Below, in pieces: positions 8,150-17,900 of a stretch of 64,000 nucleotides of DNA (the stretch's first letter is position 1; each line of letters opens with the position of its first letter). Both the position numbers and the translations under genes were made by a program. Under the pieces are notes generated by a model. That model did no database searches. It worked only from the letters and a program-made list of their open reading frames with translations, and was not told the DNA's origin. The stretch is from the NCBI GenBank assembly GCA_905479575.1, contig CAJQNB010000017.1, forward strand, positions 62,001-126,000, given 5' to 3'. The stretch comes from an uncultured Pseudophaeobacter sp. Lineage in GTDB: Bacteria; Pseudomonadota; Alphaproteobacteria; Rhodobacterales; Rhodobacteraceae.

Positions 8150-9706
8150 ATGCAGAACATCATCTCGATTGAGTGGTTGATGCTGGCCACACTTTGCTGC
8201 GCCACTGCAGCCGTAGCCGTCTGGTGGCTGTCGCCCGAACAGCGTTCCAAAGGAATGGAGCAGGATCTGTTGGTCGGCGACGGGCGCACGGATGCCGTCT
8301 TTCTTTTTGACGACACCAACCTGATTGGATGGTCCTCTGGTGCGCGTAAATTCATCGGTGAACACGCGGAACATTTCAGCTGGAACATGCTGCGGGACCA
8401 ACTGGCCCGGAACTACCCCGGTCTGCCGCAAAGCCCCGGTTTTCTCAAGGATGTGGGGCCGCTGGTTCTGTCTGGCACCGCCTCGGCCGAAAGCCGCGAG
8501 GCCCATTGTGAATGGATTGACGGCATCACCCGTGTGCAGCTGCGCCGCAGCACCTTGGAAGAACAAAACAAAAGCCTGGATCAAGAGCTCACCACCCTGC
8601 GCGCTACAGTCCATCAGGCCCCCTATCCGGTCTGGCTGCAATCCGACGAAGGCGCCGTGACCTGGTCCAACCTGGCCTATGATGATCTCAGCCATAAACT
8701 TCGCGGCCGCGACGCTGAATTCTCGGAACCAATGTTCGACAATCTGGATGAGCCGAAGAAGAGCGGCAAGGCCGAGCGGATCTCGATCCCGATGCCAGAA
8801 AGCACCAAACGCCTGTGGTACAATATCTCCACCACCGAAACCGAGGCCGGCTGGCTGTGCCATGCGGTGGATGTGAACGCCGTGGTCGATGCCGAGGTCG
8901 CCCAGCGCAACTTTGTGCAGACACTGGCAAAAACCTTTGCCCAGCTCTCCATCGGGCTGGCGATCTTTGACCGCAACCGTCAGCTGGTGCTGTTCAACCC
9001 GGTTTTGATTGATCTCACCGCCCTGCCCGCCGGCTTTCTCAGCTCGCGGCCAACTTTGATGACCTTCTTTGATCGGCTGCGCGACCAGCGCATGATGCCC
9101 GAGCCAAAGAACTATTCCAGCTGGCGCCACCAGATCGAAGACCTGCTCGAGGCCGCCGCCGAAGGCCGCTATCAGGAAACATGGTCGCTGCCCTCGGGCT
9201 CTGTCTATTCGGTGTCGGGACGCCCCCACCCCGATGGTGCCATTGCCTTTTTGTTTGAAGACATCACCGCCGAGGTCACCCTGACCCGTCAGTTCCGCTC
9301 TGAGCTCGAAATGGGCCAGTCGATCATGGACCAGATGGGCGAAGCCATTGCAGTTTTTGCCAATGACGGCACCATGACCTTCTCGAATGAGACCTATCAT
9401 TCGCTGTGGAAAATGGACCCCGATGCCAGCTTTGCCAAGGTTTCCATCATGGATGCCGCCCGCATTTGGCAAGACACCTGCAGCGCAACCCCCGTCTGGG
9501 GAGAAATCCGCGACTTTGTTGCCGGCAGCGATGGCCGCACACCCTGGTGGGCACGGGTGCAGCTGCGAGACGGCACACCGCTGCTGTGCAAGGTGACTGC
9601 GATCCAGAACGGCGCAACCATGGTCAGCTTTCAGACCCCAGAGCCGGGCCTGCCGCCAAAAGAACAACAAAAGTTCGCCATCACTGATCAAAGCGGCTCT
9701 GTCTGA
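8150..9706 (+). CDS. DivL-like PAS-domain protein lacking a kinase domain
   Basis: 518 residues: one N-terminal membrane segment (about 7-25), then PAS-like regions at about 150-240, 265-370 and 395-500 (for example LSIGLAIFDRNRQLVLFNP and MGEAIAVFANDGTMTFSNETY). No H-box, N-box or G-box follows, so it cannot be a kinase. In Caulobacter the tyrosine kinase-like protein DivL is followed by the same tsaE/phosphotransferase/nucleotidyltransferase/add cluster, and a PAS-domain DivL acting on the CtrA pathway is reported in Rhodobacter capsulatus. Synteny plus a perfect CtrA site upstream make a truncated DivL the best reading. Start ATG 8150 has AGAGG upstream. Confidence 0.7.
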   Translation: MQNIISIEWLMLATLCCATAAVAVWWLSPEQRSKGMEQDLLVGDGRTDAVFLFDDTNLIGWSSGARKFIGEHAEHFSWNMLRDQLARNYPGLPQSPGFLKDVGPLVLSGTASAESREAHCEWIDGITRVQLRRSTLEEQNKSLDQELTTLRATVHQAPYPVWLQSDEGAVTWSNLAYDDLSHKLRGRDAEFSEPMFDNLDEPKKSGKAERISIPMPESTKRLWYNISTTETEAGWLCHAVDVNAVVDAEVAQRNFVQTLAKTFAQLSIGLAIFDRNRQLVLFNPVLIDLTALPAGFLSSRPTLMTFFDRLRDQRMMPEPKNYSSWRHQIEDLLEAAAEGRYQETWSLPSGSVYSVSGRPHPDGAIAFLFEDITAEVTLTRQFRSELEMGQSIMDQMGEAIAVFANDGTMTFSNETYHSLWKMDPDASFAKVSIMDAARIWQDTCSATPVWGEIRDFVAGSDGRTPWWARVQLRDGTPLLCKVTAIQNGATMVSFQTPEPGLPPKEQQKFAITDQSGSV

Positions 9707-9739
9707 CGACTACGGCAAGTCTCCAAAATCCAGACCCCA

Positions 9740-9776
9740 GAAGGGCGCGATCATCAACCAGGTGATTGCGCCCTTC
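9740..9776 (+). terminator. Long hairpin between the DivL-like gene and tsaE
   Basis: GAAGGGCGCGATCA (9740-9753) pairs with TGATTGCGCCCTTC (9763-9776): 14 bp with one G-U pair and a 9-base loop. It starts 34 bases past the stop of the DivL-like gene. No T-run follows, so it may attenuate or stabilise a 3' end rather than terminate fully. Confidence 0.5.
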
Positions 9777-9815
9777 GCGCTTGCAGCCCGTGCAGCCCAG
9801 AGGCATTGTACGGCC

Positions 9816-10349
9816 ATGACCAAACCCAGTGATCCAGCCCTCTCTGACCCGCCCTCTGCAACACCGGCACAGAGTCCAGTTTCCTGTCAGCTGACCTCTC
9901 CCGAGGCAACAACACAGCTGGCCAAACAGCTTGCAGCACAGTTGTACCCCGGCGACTGTCTCTTGCTGGAGGGGCCGATTGGGGCAGGCAAAACCCATTT
10001 TTCCCGCAGTCTGATCCAATCGCTGATGACACATCCCGAAGATGTGCCTTCTCCCACATTCACTTTGGTGCAAACCTATGAGGTCCCCTCGGGTGAGCTG
10101 TGGCATGCGGATCTCTACCGTCTTTCTGCCCTCGAAGAGATTGAGGAACTTGGCCTGTCCGAGGCCTTTGATGACGCCATCTGCCTGATTGAATGGCCCG
10201 ATCGTCTGGCCGAGCTGACACCGACGCATGCCCTGCACCTGGAGTTCTCGCTTGATCCGGCAGAGGAAGATTGCCGACACCTGACCCTGACCTGGAGCGA
10301 TGCCAAATGGCAAAGCCGCATGGATGAGATTGCACATGACAGACCGTGA
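9816..10349 (+). CDS. tsaE: tRNA threonylcarbamoyladenosine biosynthesis ATPase TsaE
   Basis: 177 residues. Walker A GPIGAGKT (53-60), PSPTFTLVQTY (79-89), HADLYRL (97-103) and LIEWPDR (124-130) are the TsaE signatures. TsaE is the ATPase partner of TsaB/TsaD in forming t6A37 in ANN-decoding tRNAs. ATG 9816 is preferred over an upstream GTG (9762) that lies inside the preceding hairpin. The 3' end overlaps amgK by 14 bases, indicating an operon. Its proline-rich first 20 residues look dispensable. Confidence 0.93.
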   Translation: MTKPSDPALSDPPSATPAQSPVSCQLTSPEATTQLAKQLAAQLYPGDCLLLEGPIGAGKTHFSRSLIQSLMTHPEDVPSPTFTLVQTYEVPSGELWHADLYRLSALEEIEELGLSEAFDDAICLIEWPDRLAELTPTHALHLEFSLDPAEEDCRHLTLTWSDAKWQSRMDEIAHDRP

Positions 10350-11343
10350 CAGCCAGATATTGGCATTTTTGCACCGCGCTGGCCGGGGAAACTGGAGCCG
10401 TGCACCCTTGGCCGGCGATGCCTCGGCGCGCCGCTACGAGCGGCTGACCAGCCCGGATGGCCGCCGCTTAATCCTGATGGATGCCCCCCCGGGCAGTGGC
10501 GAGACCATTCGCCCCTTTGTCCGCATCGCCAATTACCTGCGCTCCCTTGACGTCAGCGCCCCCGCCATCCTGAGCGAGGATGCGGATAACAGCCTTCTGT
10601 TGACCGAAGATCTGGGCGATCAACGGTTCTACGAGGTGCTTGAACAGGACCCCAGTCAGGAAAAACAGCTCTATGCACTGGCCACCGATTTTCTGGTCCA
10701 ACTGCACAAAGCCTCAGACGCAACTCCCCTGCCCGGCCTGGACACTCTGGGGCCCCGCGGCATGGCCGAGCTGTCCAGCCTGGTGATCGAGCGCTATTGC
10801 GACGCCATCACCGGATCGGCAAACTCGGACATGAAAGCCCGGTTTGAAAACCAGTTTGAGGATATCCTGCGCGACACCGTGAAAGAGAGCATGGTTTTTG
10901 TGCACCGGGATTTTCACGTGCAAAACCTGATGTATCTTCCAGAGCGCGACGGGTTGGCCCAGGTGGGCGTGATTGATTTTCAGGACGCCCTAATCGGACA
11001 TCCCGCCTATGATCTTGTCTCGCTTCTGCAAGACGCCCGCCGTGATGTGCCAGCCGCCATCGAGGCGCAGATGATCAACCGTTACCTGCAGGCCACCGGA
11101 TTGGACGACTCGGGGTTTCGCAGTGCCTATGCGGTGATTGGCGTCCAGCGGAACCTGCGCATTCTTGGTGTTTTTGCACGGTTGTCGCAGGATTTTGGCA
11201 AACCGCAATATCTGGAGCTGATGCCACGGGTCTGGACTCATGTCATCAACGGCTTGGAGCACCCTGCTCTCGCCCCTCTGGCGCAATGGCTGCTGCCAAA
11301 ACTGCCTGCGCCAACCCCCGAAAACCTGGAAAAGCTGCGCTGA
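10336..11343 (+). CDS. amgK: Anomeric sugar kinase, AmgK-like phosphotransferase
   Basis: 335 residues of the APH/choline kinase fold. Catalytic loop VHRDFHVQNLMYL (His190, Asp192, Asn197) and metal-binding IDFQD (Asp214). In Pseudomonas and Caulobacter relatives AmgK phosphorylates N-acetylmuramate or GlcNAc at C1 and works with MurU in peptidoglycan recycling; here the next gene is the MurU-type enzyme, coupled by TGATG, which supports that role over antibiotic resistance. Start ATG 10336 is preferred over an in-frame start 12 codons upstream. Confidence 0.85.
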   Translation: MTDRDSQILAFLHRAGRGNWSRAPLAGDASARRYERLTSPDGRRLILMDAPPGSGETIRPFVRIANYLRSLDVSAPAILSEDADNSLLLTEDLGDQRFYEVLEQDPSQEKQLYALATDFLVQLHKASDATPLPGLDTLGPRGMAELSSLVIERYCDAITGSANSDMKARFENQFEDILRDTVKESMVFVHRDFHVQNLMYLPERDGLAQVGVIDFQDALIGHPAYDLVSLLQDARRDVPAAIEAQMINRYLQATGLDDSGFRSAYAVIGVQRNLRILGVFARLSQDFGKPQYLELMPRVWTHVINGLEHPALAPLAQWLLPKLPAPTPENLEKLR

Positions 11344-12050
11344 TGAGCGGCGCAACTTCCCCCCGCAGCTGCCCCAATGTGATGCTTTTTGCCGCCGGCT
11401 TTGGCACCCGCATGAAGGCGCTGACCCAGACCTGTCCCAAACCGATGATTCCCGTCGCTGGCCAGCCGCTGATCGACCATACGCTACAGCTGGCTCAGGC
11501 AATCCAGCCACAACGGATCGTTGCCAATCTGCACTATCTGCCGCAACTCCTAGAGGCGCATCTCACACCCAAGGCGGTGCTGCTGAGCCATGAAAGCCCG
11601 CAGGTGCTCGATACCGGCGGCGGGCTGCGTCAGGCGCTGCCGCTGTTGGGGACGGACCCCGTCTTTACCGCCAATACCGATGTGATCTGGAAAGGGAATA
11701 ACCCATTTCAGGTGGCGCTGAACGCCTGGGACCCGGCGCGAATGGACGCACTATTGGTCTGTATCCCGATCAGCCGCTGCCGCGGCCGCACAGGCAGCGG
11801 CGATTTCACCAGCGACAGCGAGGGCCGCATCAGCCGGGGTGGAGATCTGGTCTATGGCGGCGTGCAGATTCTCAAAACCGAAGGGCTGCACCGGATTAAA
11901 GAAGATGTGTTTTCCCTCAACCTTTTGTGGAACGATATCGCCAGCCGGGACCATCTGTTTGCGGTGGAATATCCGGGCCACTGGTGCGATGTGGGCCATC
12001 CCGAAGGGATCGCCATTGCCGAGGATCTGATTGCCAATGATGTTGTTTGA
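11343..12050 (+). CDS. murU: N-acetylmuramate-1-phosphate uridylyltransferase-like (MurU)
   Basis: 235 residues, nucleotidyltransferase fold: AAGFGTRM (17-24), Lys33-Pro34 (CPKPMIPVAGQPLIDH), TANTDVIW metal site and the C-terminal DVGHPEG motif. Expected reaction is UTP plus MurNAc-1-phosphate to UDP-MurNAc, bypassing de novo synthesis and thus giving intrinsic fosfomycin tolerance in organisms with AmgK/MurU. ATG 11343 overlaps the amgK stop (TGATG). Substrate is inferred from the pair. Confidence 0.83.
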   Translation: MSGATSPRSCPNVMLFAAGFGTRMKALTQTCPKPMIPVAGQPLIDHTLQLAQAIQPQRIVANLHYLPQLLEAHLTPKAVLLSHESPQVLDTGGGLRQALPLLGTDPVFTANTDVIWKGNNPFQVALNAWDPARMDALLVCIPISRCRGRTGSGDFTSDSEGRISRGGDLVYGGVQILKTEGLHRIKEDVFSLNLLWNDIASRDHLFAVEYPGHWCDVGHPEGIAIAEDLIANDVV

Positions 12051-14994
12051 ACCTCAGGACAGCCCACGCGTCTTTGCCGTTCCAAACGGAGTTGATTTCC
12101 CCCGCGCCCTGGCCCAGGGGTTGATCCAGCGCAGCAGATCGTTGCCGCCAGAAAACTTGGCGCGGGTCGAGGTTATCCTCAATACCTCGCGGATGATGCG
12201 CCGCTGCCGTGCCCTGTTTGAGGAAGGCCCGGCCCTGTTGTTGCCGCGCATGCGTCTGCTCACCGATCTGGCGCGCGAGGCCAGCCTGCAGGGTTTGCCC
12301 CCGGCACTGCCACCGCTGCGCCGTCGGTTGGAGCTGTCGCAGCTCATCGCCAAACTGCTGGATGCCCAGCCCGATCTGGCAGCGCGGTCCTCGCTCTATG
12401 ATCTGTCGGACAGCCTGGCAAATCTGGTCGATGAAATGCAAAGCGAGGGCGTCAGTACCGAGGTCATTCGCAACCTGGATATCTCTGATATGTCCGGGCA
12501 TTGGGCACGGGCACAGCAGTTTATCGGCATCGTCGACCAGTTTGTTGATCTACATAGCGACACCGTCGACACCCAGGCCCGGCAACGCCAGATGGTCGAG
12601 ACCCTGATCGCCAAATGGCAAGTGGATCCGCCGCAGCATCCGGTGATCCTGGCCGGCTCTACGGGTTCGCGCGGGACCACGCATATGCTGATGGAAGCCA
12701 TCGCCCGCCTGCCCCAGGGCGCGGTGGTGCTGCCAGGTTTTGACTTTGAGCAACCGCCCGAGGTCTGGCATCACCTGCGCGATGCGCTCACCTCCGAAGA
12801 CCACCCGCAATACCGCTTTGCCAAGTTGGTGGCGGATCTCGACATGGACCCCGGCGATGTGCAGCGCTGGAGCCCGGATCAGCCCGCGTCACCAGCGCGC
12901 AACCGTCTGGTCTCGCTGGCCCTGCGCCCCGCTCCCGTCACCCACGCCTGGATGAGCGAAGGCCCAAGGCTCACCGAACTGGACAAGGCCTGCGCCGATG
13001 TCACCCTGGTGGAGGCTGCAAACCCCCGTGCCGAGGCCCTGGCGATTGCCTTGCGCCTGCGCCAAGCCGCAGAGGATGGCAAAACAGCCGCGCTGATCTC
13101 GCCGGATCGGATGCTCACCCGGCTGGTGTCCGCCGCATTGGATCGCTGGGGCATCTTGCCCGATGATTCCGCCGGCCTGCCGCTACAGCTGACGCCTCCG
13201 GGGCGTTTCCTGCGCCACGTGGCAGAGCTGTTTTGCCGACCGCTCACGGCGGATGCATTGCTTACCCTGCTGAAACATCCGCTCACCCATGATGGCACCA
13301 GCGCCGCGGCGGCGCGCGGCGAACATCTGCGCCACACCCGTGATTTTGAGCTGGACCTGCGCCGCAATGGCCCGCCCTTTCCCGATGCGGCAAGCTTTGA
13401 AGCCTTTGGGACGGACCGCGCCCTGACACCCGGTTGGACGGCGTGGCTATCGCAAAACTTTGCCGACCAGCAGGTCGCCAAAACACTGCATCTGACCGAT
13501 TGGGTGGCGCTGCTGCGCACCCGCGCCGAGGCCATTGCCGCCGGCAGTCAGGTGCTGGCAGAGGGTGAATGCGGCACCCTGTGGGATAAGAAAGCCGGGC
13601 AAGAGGCGCGCGCGGTCTTTTCCAACCTGGAGGCTGAGGCCGCCTATGGCGGTGCGATGTCAGCCCGTGATTTTGCCGACCTTTTGTCCGCCATCCTGTC
13701 CCAAGGAGAGGTCCGGGACCGCGACGCGCCCTATGGATCTATCATGATCTGGGGCACGCTGGAGGCCCGTGTGCAGGGCGCCGATCTAGTGATTCTGGGC
13801 GGCCTGAATGAGGGCAGCTGGCCGGAAGCGGCCAAACCCGATCCTTGGCTGAACCGACAGCTGCGCCATCAGGCCGGATTGCTGCTGCCCGAACGCCGTA
13901 TTGGCCTGTCGGCGCATGATTTCCAGCAGGCCATTGCCGCACCCGAGGTCTGGCTGACCCGCGCCGCCCGCTCGGATGAGGCCGACACAGTGGCCTCCCG
14001 TTGGCTCAACCGCCTGACAAACCTGCTCTCCGGGCTGCCGGATCAGGGCGGGAAAGCGGCCCTGGATGCGATGCGGCAACGTGGGCAGGAATGGCTAGAC
14101 TGGGCAGAGGCTTTGGAACAACCAACCGAGTTGCCAAGTGCCCCACGCCCCTCCCCGCGCCCGCCCGTTGCCAGCCGCCCGCGCCGACTAACCATCACCG
14201 AAATCCCGCGCCTGATCCGTGACCCTTATGCGATCTACGCAAAACATGTGCTGCGCCTAAAGCCTTTGAACCCGCTGGTGCAGGAACCAGATGCCCTGCT
14301 GCGCGGCATCGTGGTGCATGAAATTTTTGAAGTGTTCATTCGTGACAGCCTGGAAGACCCCAGCCGCCTGACCCCTGAAAACCTGATTGAAACCGCCCGC
14401 AGCCTGCTGGAGCGGGATGTGCCCTGGCCGGTGGCGCGGATGTTGTGGCTCAGCCGGATCCAACGACTGGCAGGGGATTTCCTCCTGGCGGAACAAAACC
14501 GACAGTCCCGCGGCAAACCCCTAAAACTGGAAGCCCTGGGCGAGGCCCGGTTGCAGCCTTTGGATTTCACCATCGCCTGTCGCGCTGACCGCATTGATCA
14601 GGACGATCGCGGCTTTTTGCATCTTTATGACTACAAAACCGGCGCCCCCCCCTCGGAAGCGCAACAAAAGAAGTTTGAAAAACAGCTGCTGATCGAGGCC
14701 GCCATGGCCGAAGAAGGCGCCTTTAAGGAGATCGGCCCCGCCGAGGTCGCCAGCGCCGCCTTTATCGGGCTGGGCAGCACCCTGAAAGAAGTGCCCGCGC
14801 CGCTACAGGATCAGCCCCCGGCCAAGATCTGGGAAGAGTTGAAACAGTTGATCGGTGCCTATTTTGAACAGGACCAGGGCTATTCCAGCCGCCGCATGGT
14901 GCACCGGGATGACATTGCAGGCGATTATGACCACCTGGCCCGGTTTGGCGAATGGGACCGCAGCGCCACGCCCGAACCCGAGGATCTGACATGA
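12037..14994 (+). CDS. addB: Double-strand break repair protein AddB
   Basis: About 985 residues, the alphaproteobacterial AddB length. The N-terminal half is an inactive helicase-like domain; the C-terminal nuclease domain has LRGIVVHEIFEVF, IACRADRID and LHLYDYKTG. With AddA it resects double-strand breaks to start RecA recombination. The C-terminus lacks the CxxC arrangement that holds an iron-sulphur cluster in Bacillus AddB. Start: tandem ATG codons at 12037 and 12040 overlap the murU end, either possible. The ATGA at the end is shared with addA. Confidence 0.92.
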   Translation: MMLFEPQDSPRVFAVPNGVDFPRALAQGLIQRSRSLPPENLARVEVILNTSRMMRRCRALFEEGPALLLPRMRLLTDLAREASLQGLPPALPPLRRRLELSQLIAKLLDAQPDLAARSSLYDLSDSLANLVDEMQSEGVSTEVIRNLDISDMSGHWARAQQFIGIVDQFVDLHSDTVDTQARQRQMVETLIAKWQVDPPQHPVILAGSTGSRGTTHMLMEAIARLPQGAVVLPGFDFEQPPEVWHHLRDALTSEDHPQYRFAKLVADLDMDPGDVQRWSPDQPASPARNRLVSLALRPAPVTHAWMSEGPRLTELDKACADVTLVEAANPRAEALAIALRLRQAAEDGKTAALISPDRMLTRLVSAALDRWGILPDDSAGLPLQLTPPGRFLRHVAELFCRPLTADALLTLLKHPLTHDGTSAAAARGEHLRHTRDFELDLRRNGPPFPDAASFEAFGTDRALTPGWTAWLSQNFADQQVAKTLHLTDWVALLRTRAEAIAAGSQVLAEGECGTLWDKKAGQEARAVFSNLEAEAAYGGAMSARDFADLLSAILSQGEVRDRDAPYGSIMIWGTLEARVQGADLVILGGLNEGSWPEAAKPDPWLNRQLRHQAGLLLPERRIGLSAHDFQQAIAAPEVWLTRAARSDEADTVASRWLNRLTNLLSGLPDQGGKAALDAMRQRGQEWLDWAEALEQPTELPSAPRPSPRPPVASRPRRLTITEIPRLIRDPYAIYAKHVLRLKPLNPLVQEPDALLRGIVVHEIFEVFIRDSLEDPSRLTPENLIETARSLLERDVPWPVARMLWLSRIQRLAGDFLLAEQNRQSRGKPLKLEALGEARLQPLDFTIACRADRIDQDDRGFLHLYDYKTGAPPSEAQQKKFEKQLLIEAAMAEEGAFKEIGPAEVASAAFIGLGSTLKEVPAPLQDQPPAKIWEELKQLIGAYFEQDQGYSSRRMVHRDDIAGDYDHLARFGEWDRSATPEPEDLT

Positions 14995-17900
14995 GCAGCA
15001 GTGCCCCAAAACACCGCGATGCCGCCTCTGAGGCGCAGTTTCGCGCCGCCCGGCCTGACGCCTCCACCTGGCTGGCGGCCAATGCCGGCTCGGGCAAAAC
15101 CAAGGTTTTGACGGACCGGGTGGCGCGGCTGCTGCTCAAAGGTGTGCAGCCGCAGCATATTCTTTGCCTCACCTATACCAAGGCCGCCGCCAGCGAGATG
15201 CAGAACCGTCTGTTCCAGCGGCTGGGGGAATGGGCGATGCTGCGCGATGATCAGCTCACCGCTGCGCTCAGCGAGTTGGGGGAAACCAATACCGCTTCTG
15301 AGGATCTGGCCCAGGCGCGCACCCTGTTTGCCCGCGCGATTGAAACCCCGGGTGGGCTGAAGATCCAGACCATCCATTCGTTTTGCTCCTCCCTGCTTCG
15401 GCGTTTCCCGCTGGAGGCCGGCGTCAGCCCGCAGTTTTCCGAGATGGAAGACCGCGCCGCATCCCTGTTGCGGGCCGAGATTGTCGAGGACATGGCCAAG
15501 GGTGAGCTGGCGCATCTGGTAGAACCGCTGGCGCGCCATGTTGGCGGCAGCGATTTTGAAGACCTCACCGCCGCCCTGTGTCAGCGCCGCGCCGAGTTTG
15601 AAACAAAGCTGGATTGGTCTGCATTGCTGGCCCGGTTTGATCTTACCGATGGGTTTGATCAGGCCGCGCTGGAGGCGCTGGTGTATCTGGGCGGCGAGGC
15701 AGAGCTGCTGTCACGCACCCGCGCCATGTTGGAAACCGGCGGCACCACAGACCAACGCGCCGCCGCCAAGCTGACGGGGATCACCACCCCGACACTGGGT
15801 GATCTGGCCACACTGGAAGACATCTTTCTGACAGGGGCCGGCGCCACTGAGCCGTTTACAGCCAAGATTGGCAAATTCCCCACCAAGAAGCTGCGCGAAG
15901 CAAATGTCAGCCTGATGGATCAGCTAGAGCCGCTGATGCTACGAGTGGAAGACGCCCGCGCCAAACGGCTGGCCCTGGTGGCGGCGCGAAAATCCCACGA
16001 CCTGCATCAGTTTGCCCAGGCCTTCCTGCCGGAATATGAGGCGCGCAAACAGCAGCGTGGCTGGCTCGACTTTGATGACCTGATCCTCAACGCCCGCCAG
16101 TTGTTGAACGATCCGGCAGTGGCGGCCTGGGTGCTGTACCGCCTGGACGGGGGCATCGACCACATTCTGGTGGATGAGGCCCAGGACACCAGCCCGGTGC
16201 AATGGGACGTGATCGAAAAGCTGGCGCAGGAATTCACCGCCGGGATCGGCGCGAGATCGGACGTGGAGCGAACGATCTTTGTGGTCGGCGACAAAAAGCA
16301 GTCGATCTATTCCTTTCAGGGCGCTGACCCGGATGCCTTTGACCGGATGCAGGTGGAATTTGCCAATCGCCTGTCCGAATCCGGCTCAAACCTGCAAAAT
16401 GCCGCCCTGGAGTTTTCCTTCCGCTCCTCTGCCGCGATCCTGCGGCTGGTGGATCTGGTGTTCAAGGACAGCCCGCGCGCCGGGTTCCACAGCGACGCCC
16501 TGCACCGTGCCTTTAAATCTGACCTGCCTGGCCGGGTGGACCTGTGGCCTGCCGTGGACAAAACCGACGACGACGATGACAGTGATTGGACCGACCCGGT
16601 GGATCGCCCCGGCAGCCGCCATCACACGGTTATTCTGGCGGAACGCATTGCCGGCCAGATCAAGGCGATGATCGACAGCGGCGTGACCATCCCCGAGGAT
16701 GGCCCCACCCGTGGAACCTTTCAGCGCCGCCCGGTACATGCAGGTGATTTTCTTATTCTGGTGCAACGCCGGTCTGAGCTGTTTTCCGAGATCATCCGCG
16801 CCTGCAAGAATGCCGAGCTGCCCATTGCCGGCGCCGACCGGCTCAAAGTCGGGGCAGAACTGGCAGTCAAGGACATCGCCGCGCTCTTGTCCTTTTTGGC
16901 GACACCAGAGGATTCGCTCGCCCTGGCCGAGGTGCTGAAGTCGCCGCTGTTTGGCTGGTCCGAACAGATGCTGTTTGATCTGGCCCACCGCCGCAGCGGC
17001 AAACATCTGTGGCCGGCCCTGCGCGACCGGCGCCAAGAGTTTCCAGACACCCTGGCGGTGCTGGATGACCTGCGCGATCAGACCGATTTCCTGCGGCCCT
17101 TTGATCTGATCGAACGCATCCTGACCCGCCACCAGGGGCGGCAGAAATTGCTGGGCCGATTGGGACCTGAGGCCGAGGATGGCATCAATGCGCTGCTGTC
17201 TCAGGCGCTGGCCTATGAACGCTCTGATATTCCCAGCCTCACTGGGTTTCTGGTCTGGATGCAGACCGATGATCTGGAGATCAAACGCCAGATGGGGGCC
17301 TCGGGTGATATGATTCGGGTGATGTCGGTGCATGGCTCCAAAGGGTTGGAAGCGCCAATTGTGATCCTGCCCGACACCGCCAAACGCAACGCCCCCAGTG
17401 ATGCGGAAATCATGGTGGCGGATGGCACCCCTGTGTGGAAATTGCCCAAGGATCAGATGCCAGAACTGTTGTTTTCTGCCCGCGAGGCGGCGCAGGAAAA
17501 GCAGCAAAACGAACGGCTCAGGCTGCTCTATGTGGCGCTGACCCGGGCCGAGAAATGGTTGATTGTAGCCACGGCCGGAACGCTATCGAAAGAGGGCGAC
17601 AGCTGGTATCAGCGGGTCGAGGCGGCGATGCGCGAAGGCGGGGCCACGGCCTGCGATCTGCCCGGCGGCGAGGGCCTGCGGCTGGCCCATGGCGACTGGG
17701 AGGGGCTGGATTTTGTCGCGCGAGACGTGGCGGAAAAATCCACGTCAGTGTTGCCCGAGGTCTTTACCCGACCAGCGCCCAGCTATCTGCCGCCGGCGCA
17801 GACGCTCAAACCCTCCGACCTAGGTGGTGCCAAGGCCTTGCCCGGGGATCAGGGGCTGGACGAGGAAGAAGCCATGGCACGTGGCAGCAGGCTGCATCTG

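Noticed and set aside
8057-9691. 544-codon minus-strand open frame opposite the DivL-like gene
   Set aside because: Antisense shadow; low-complexity composition and no motifs, while the plus-strand frame has PAS motifs and a ribosome site.
10911-10925. parS-like TTTTCACGTGCAAAA in amgK
   Set aside because: The right arm does not match the consensus and the site is over 20 kb from parAB; the central palindrome alone is common.
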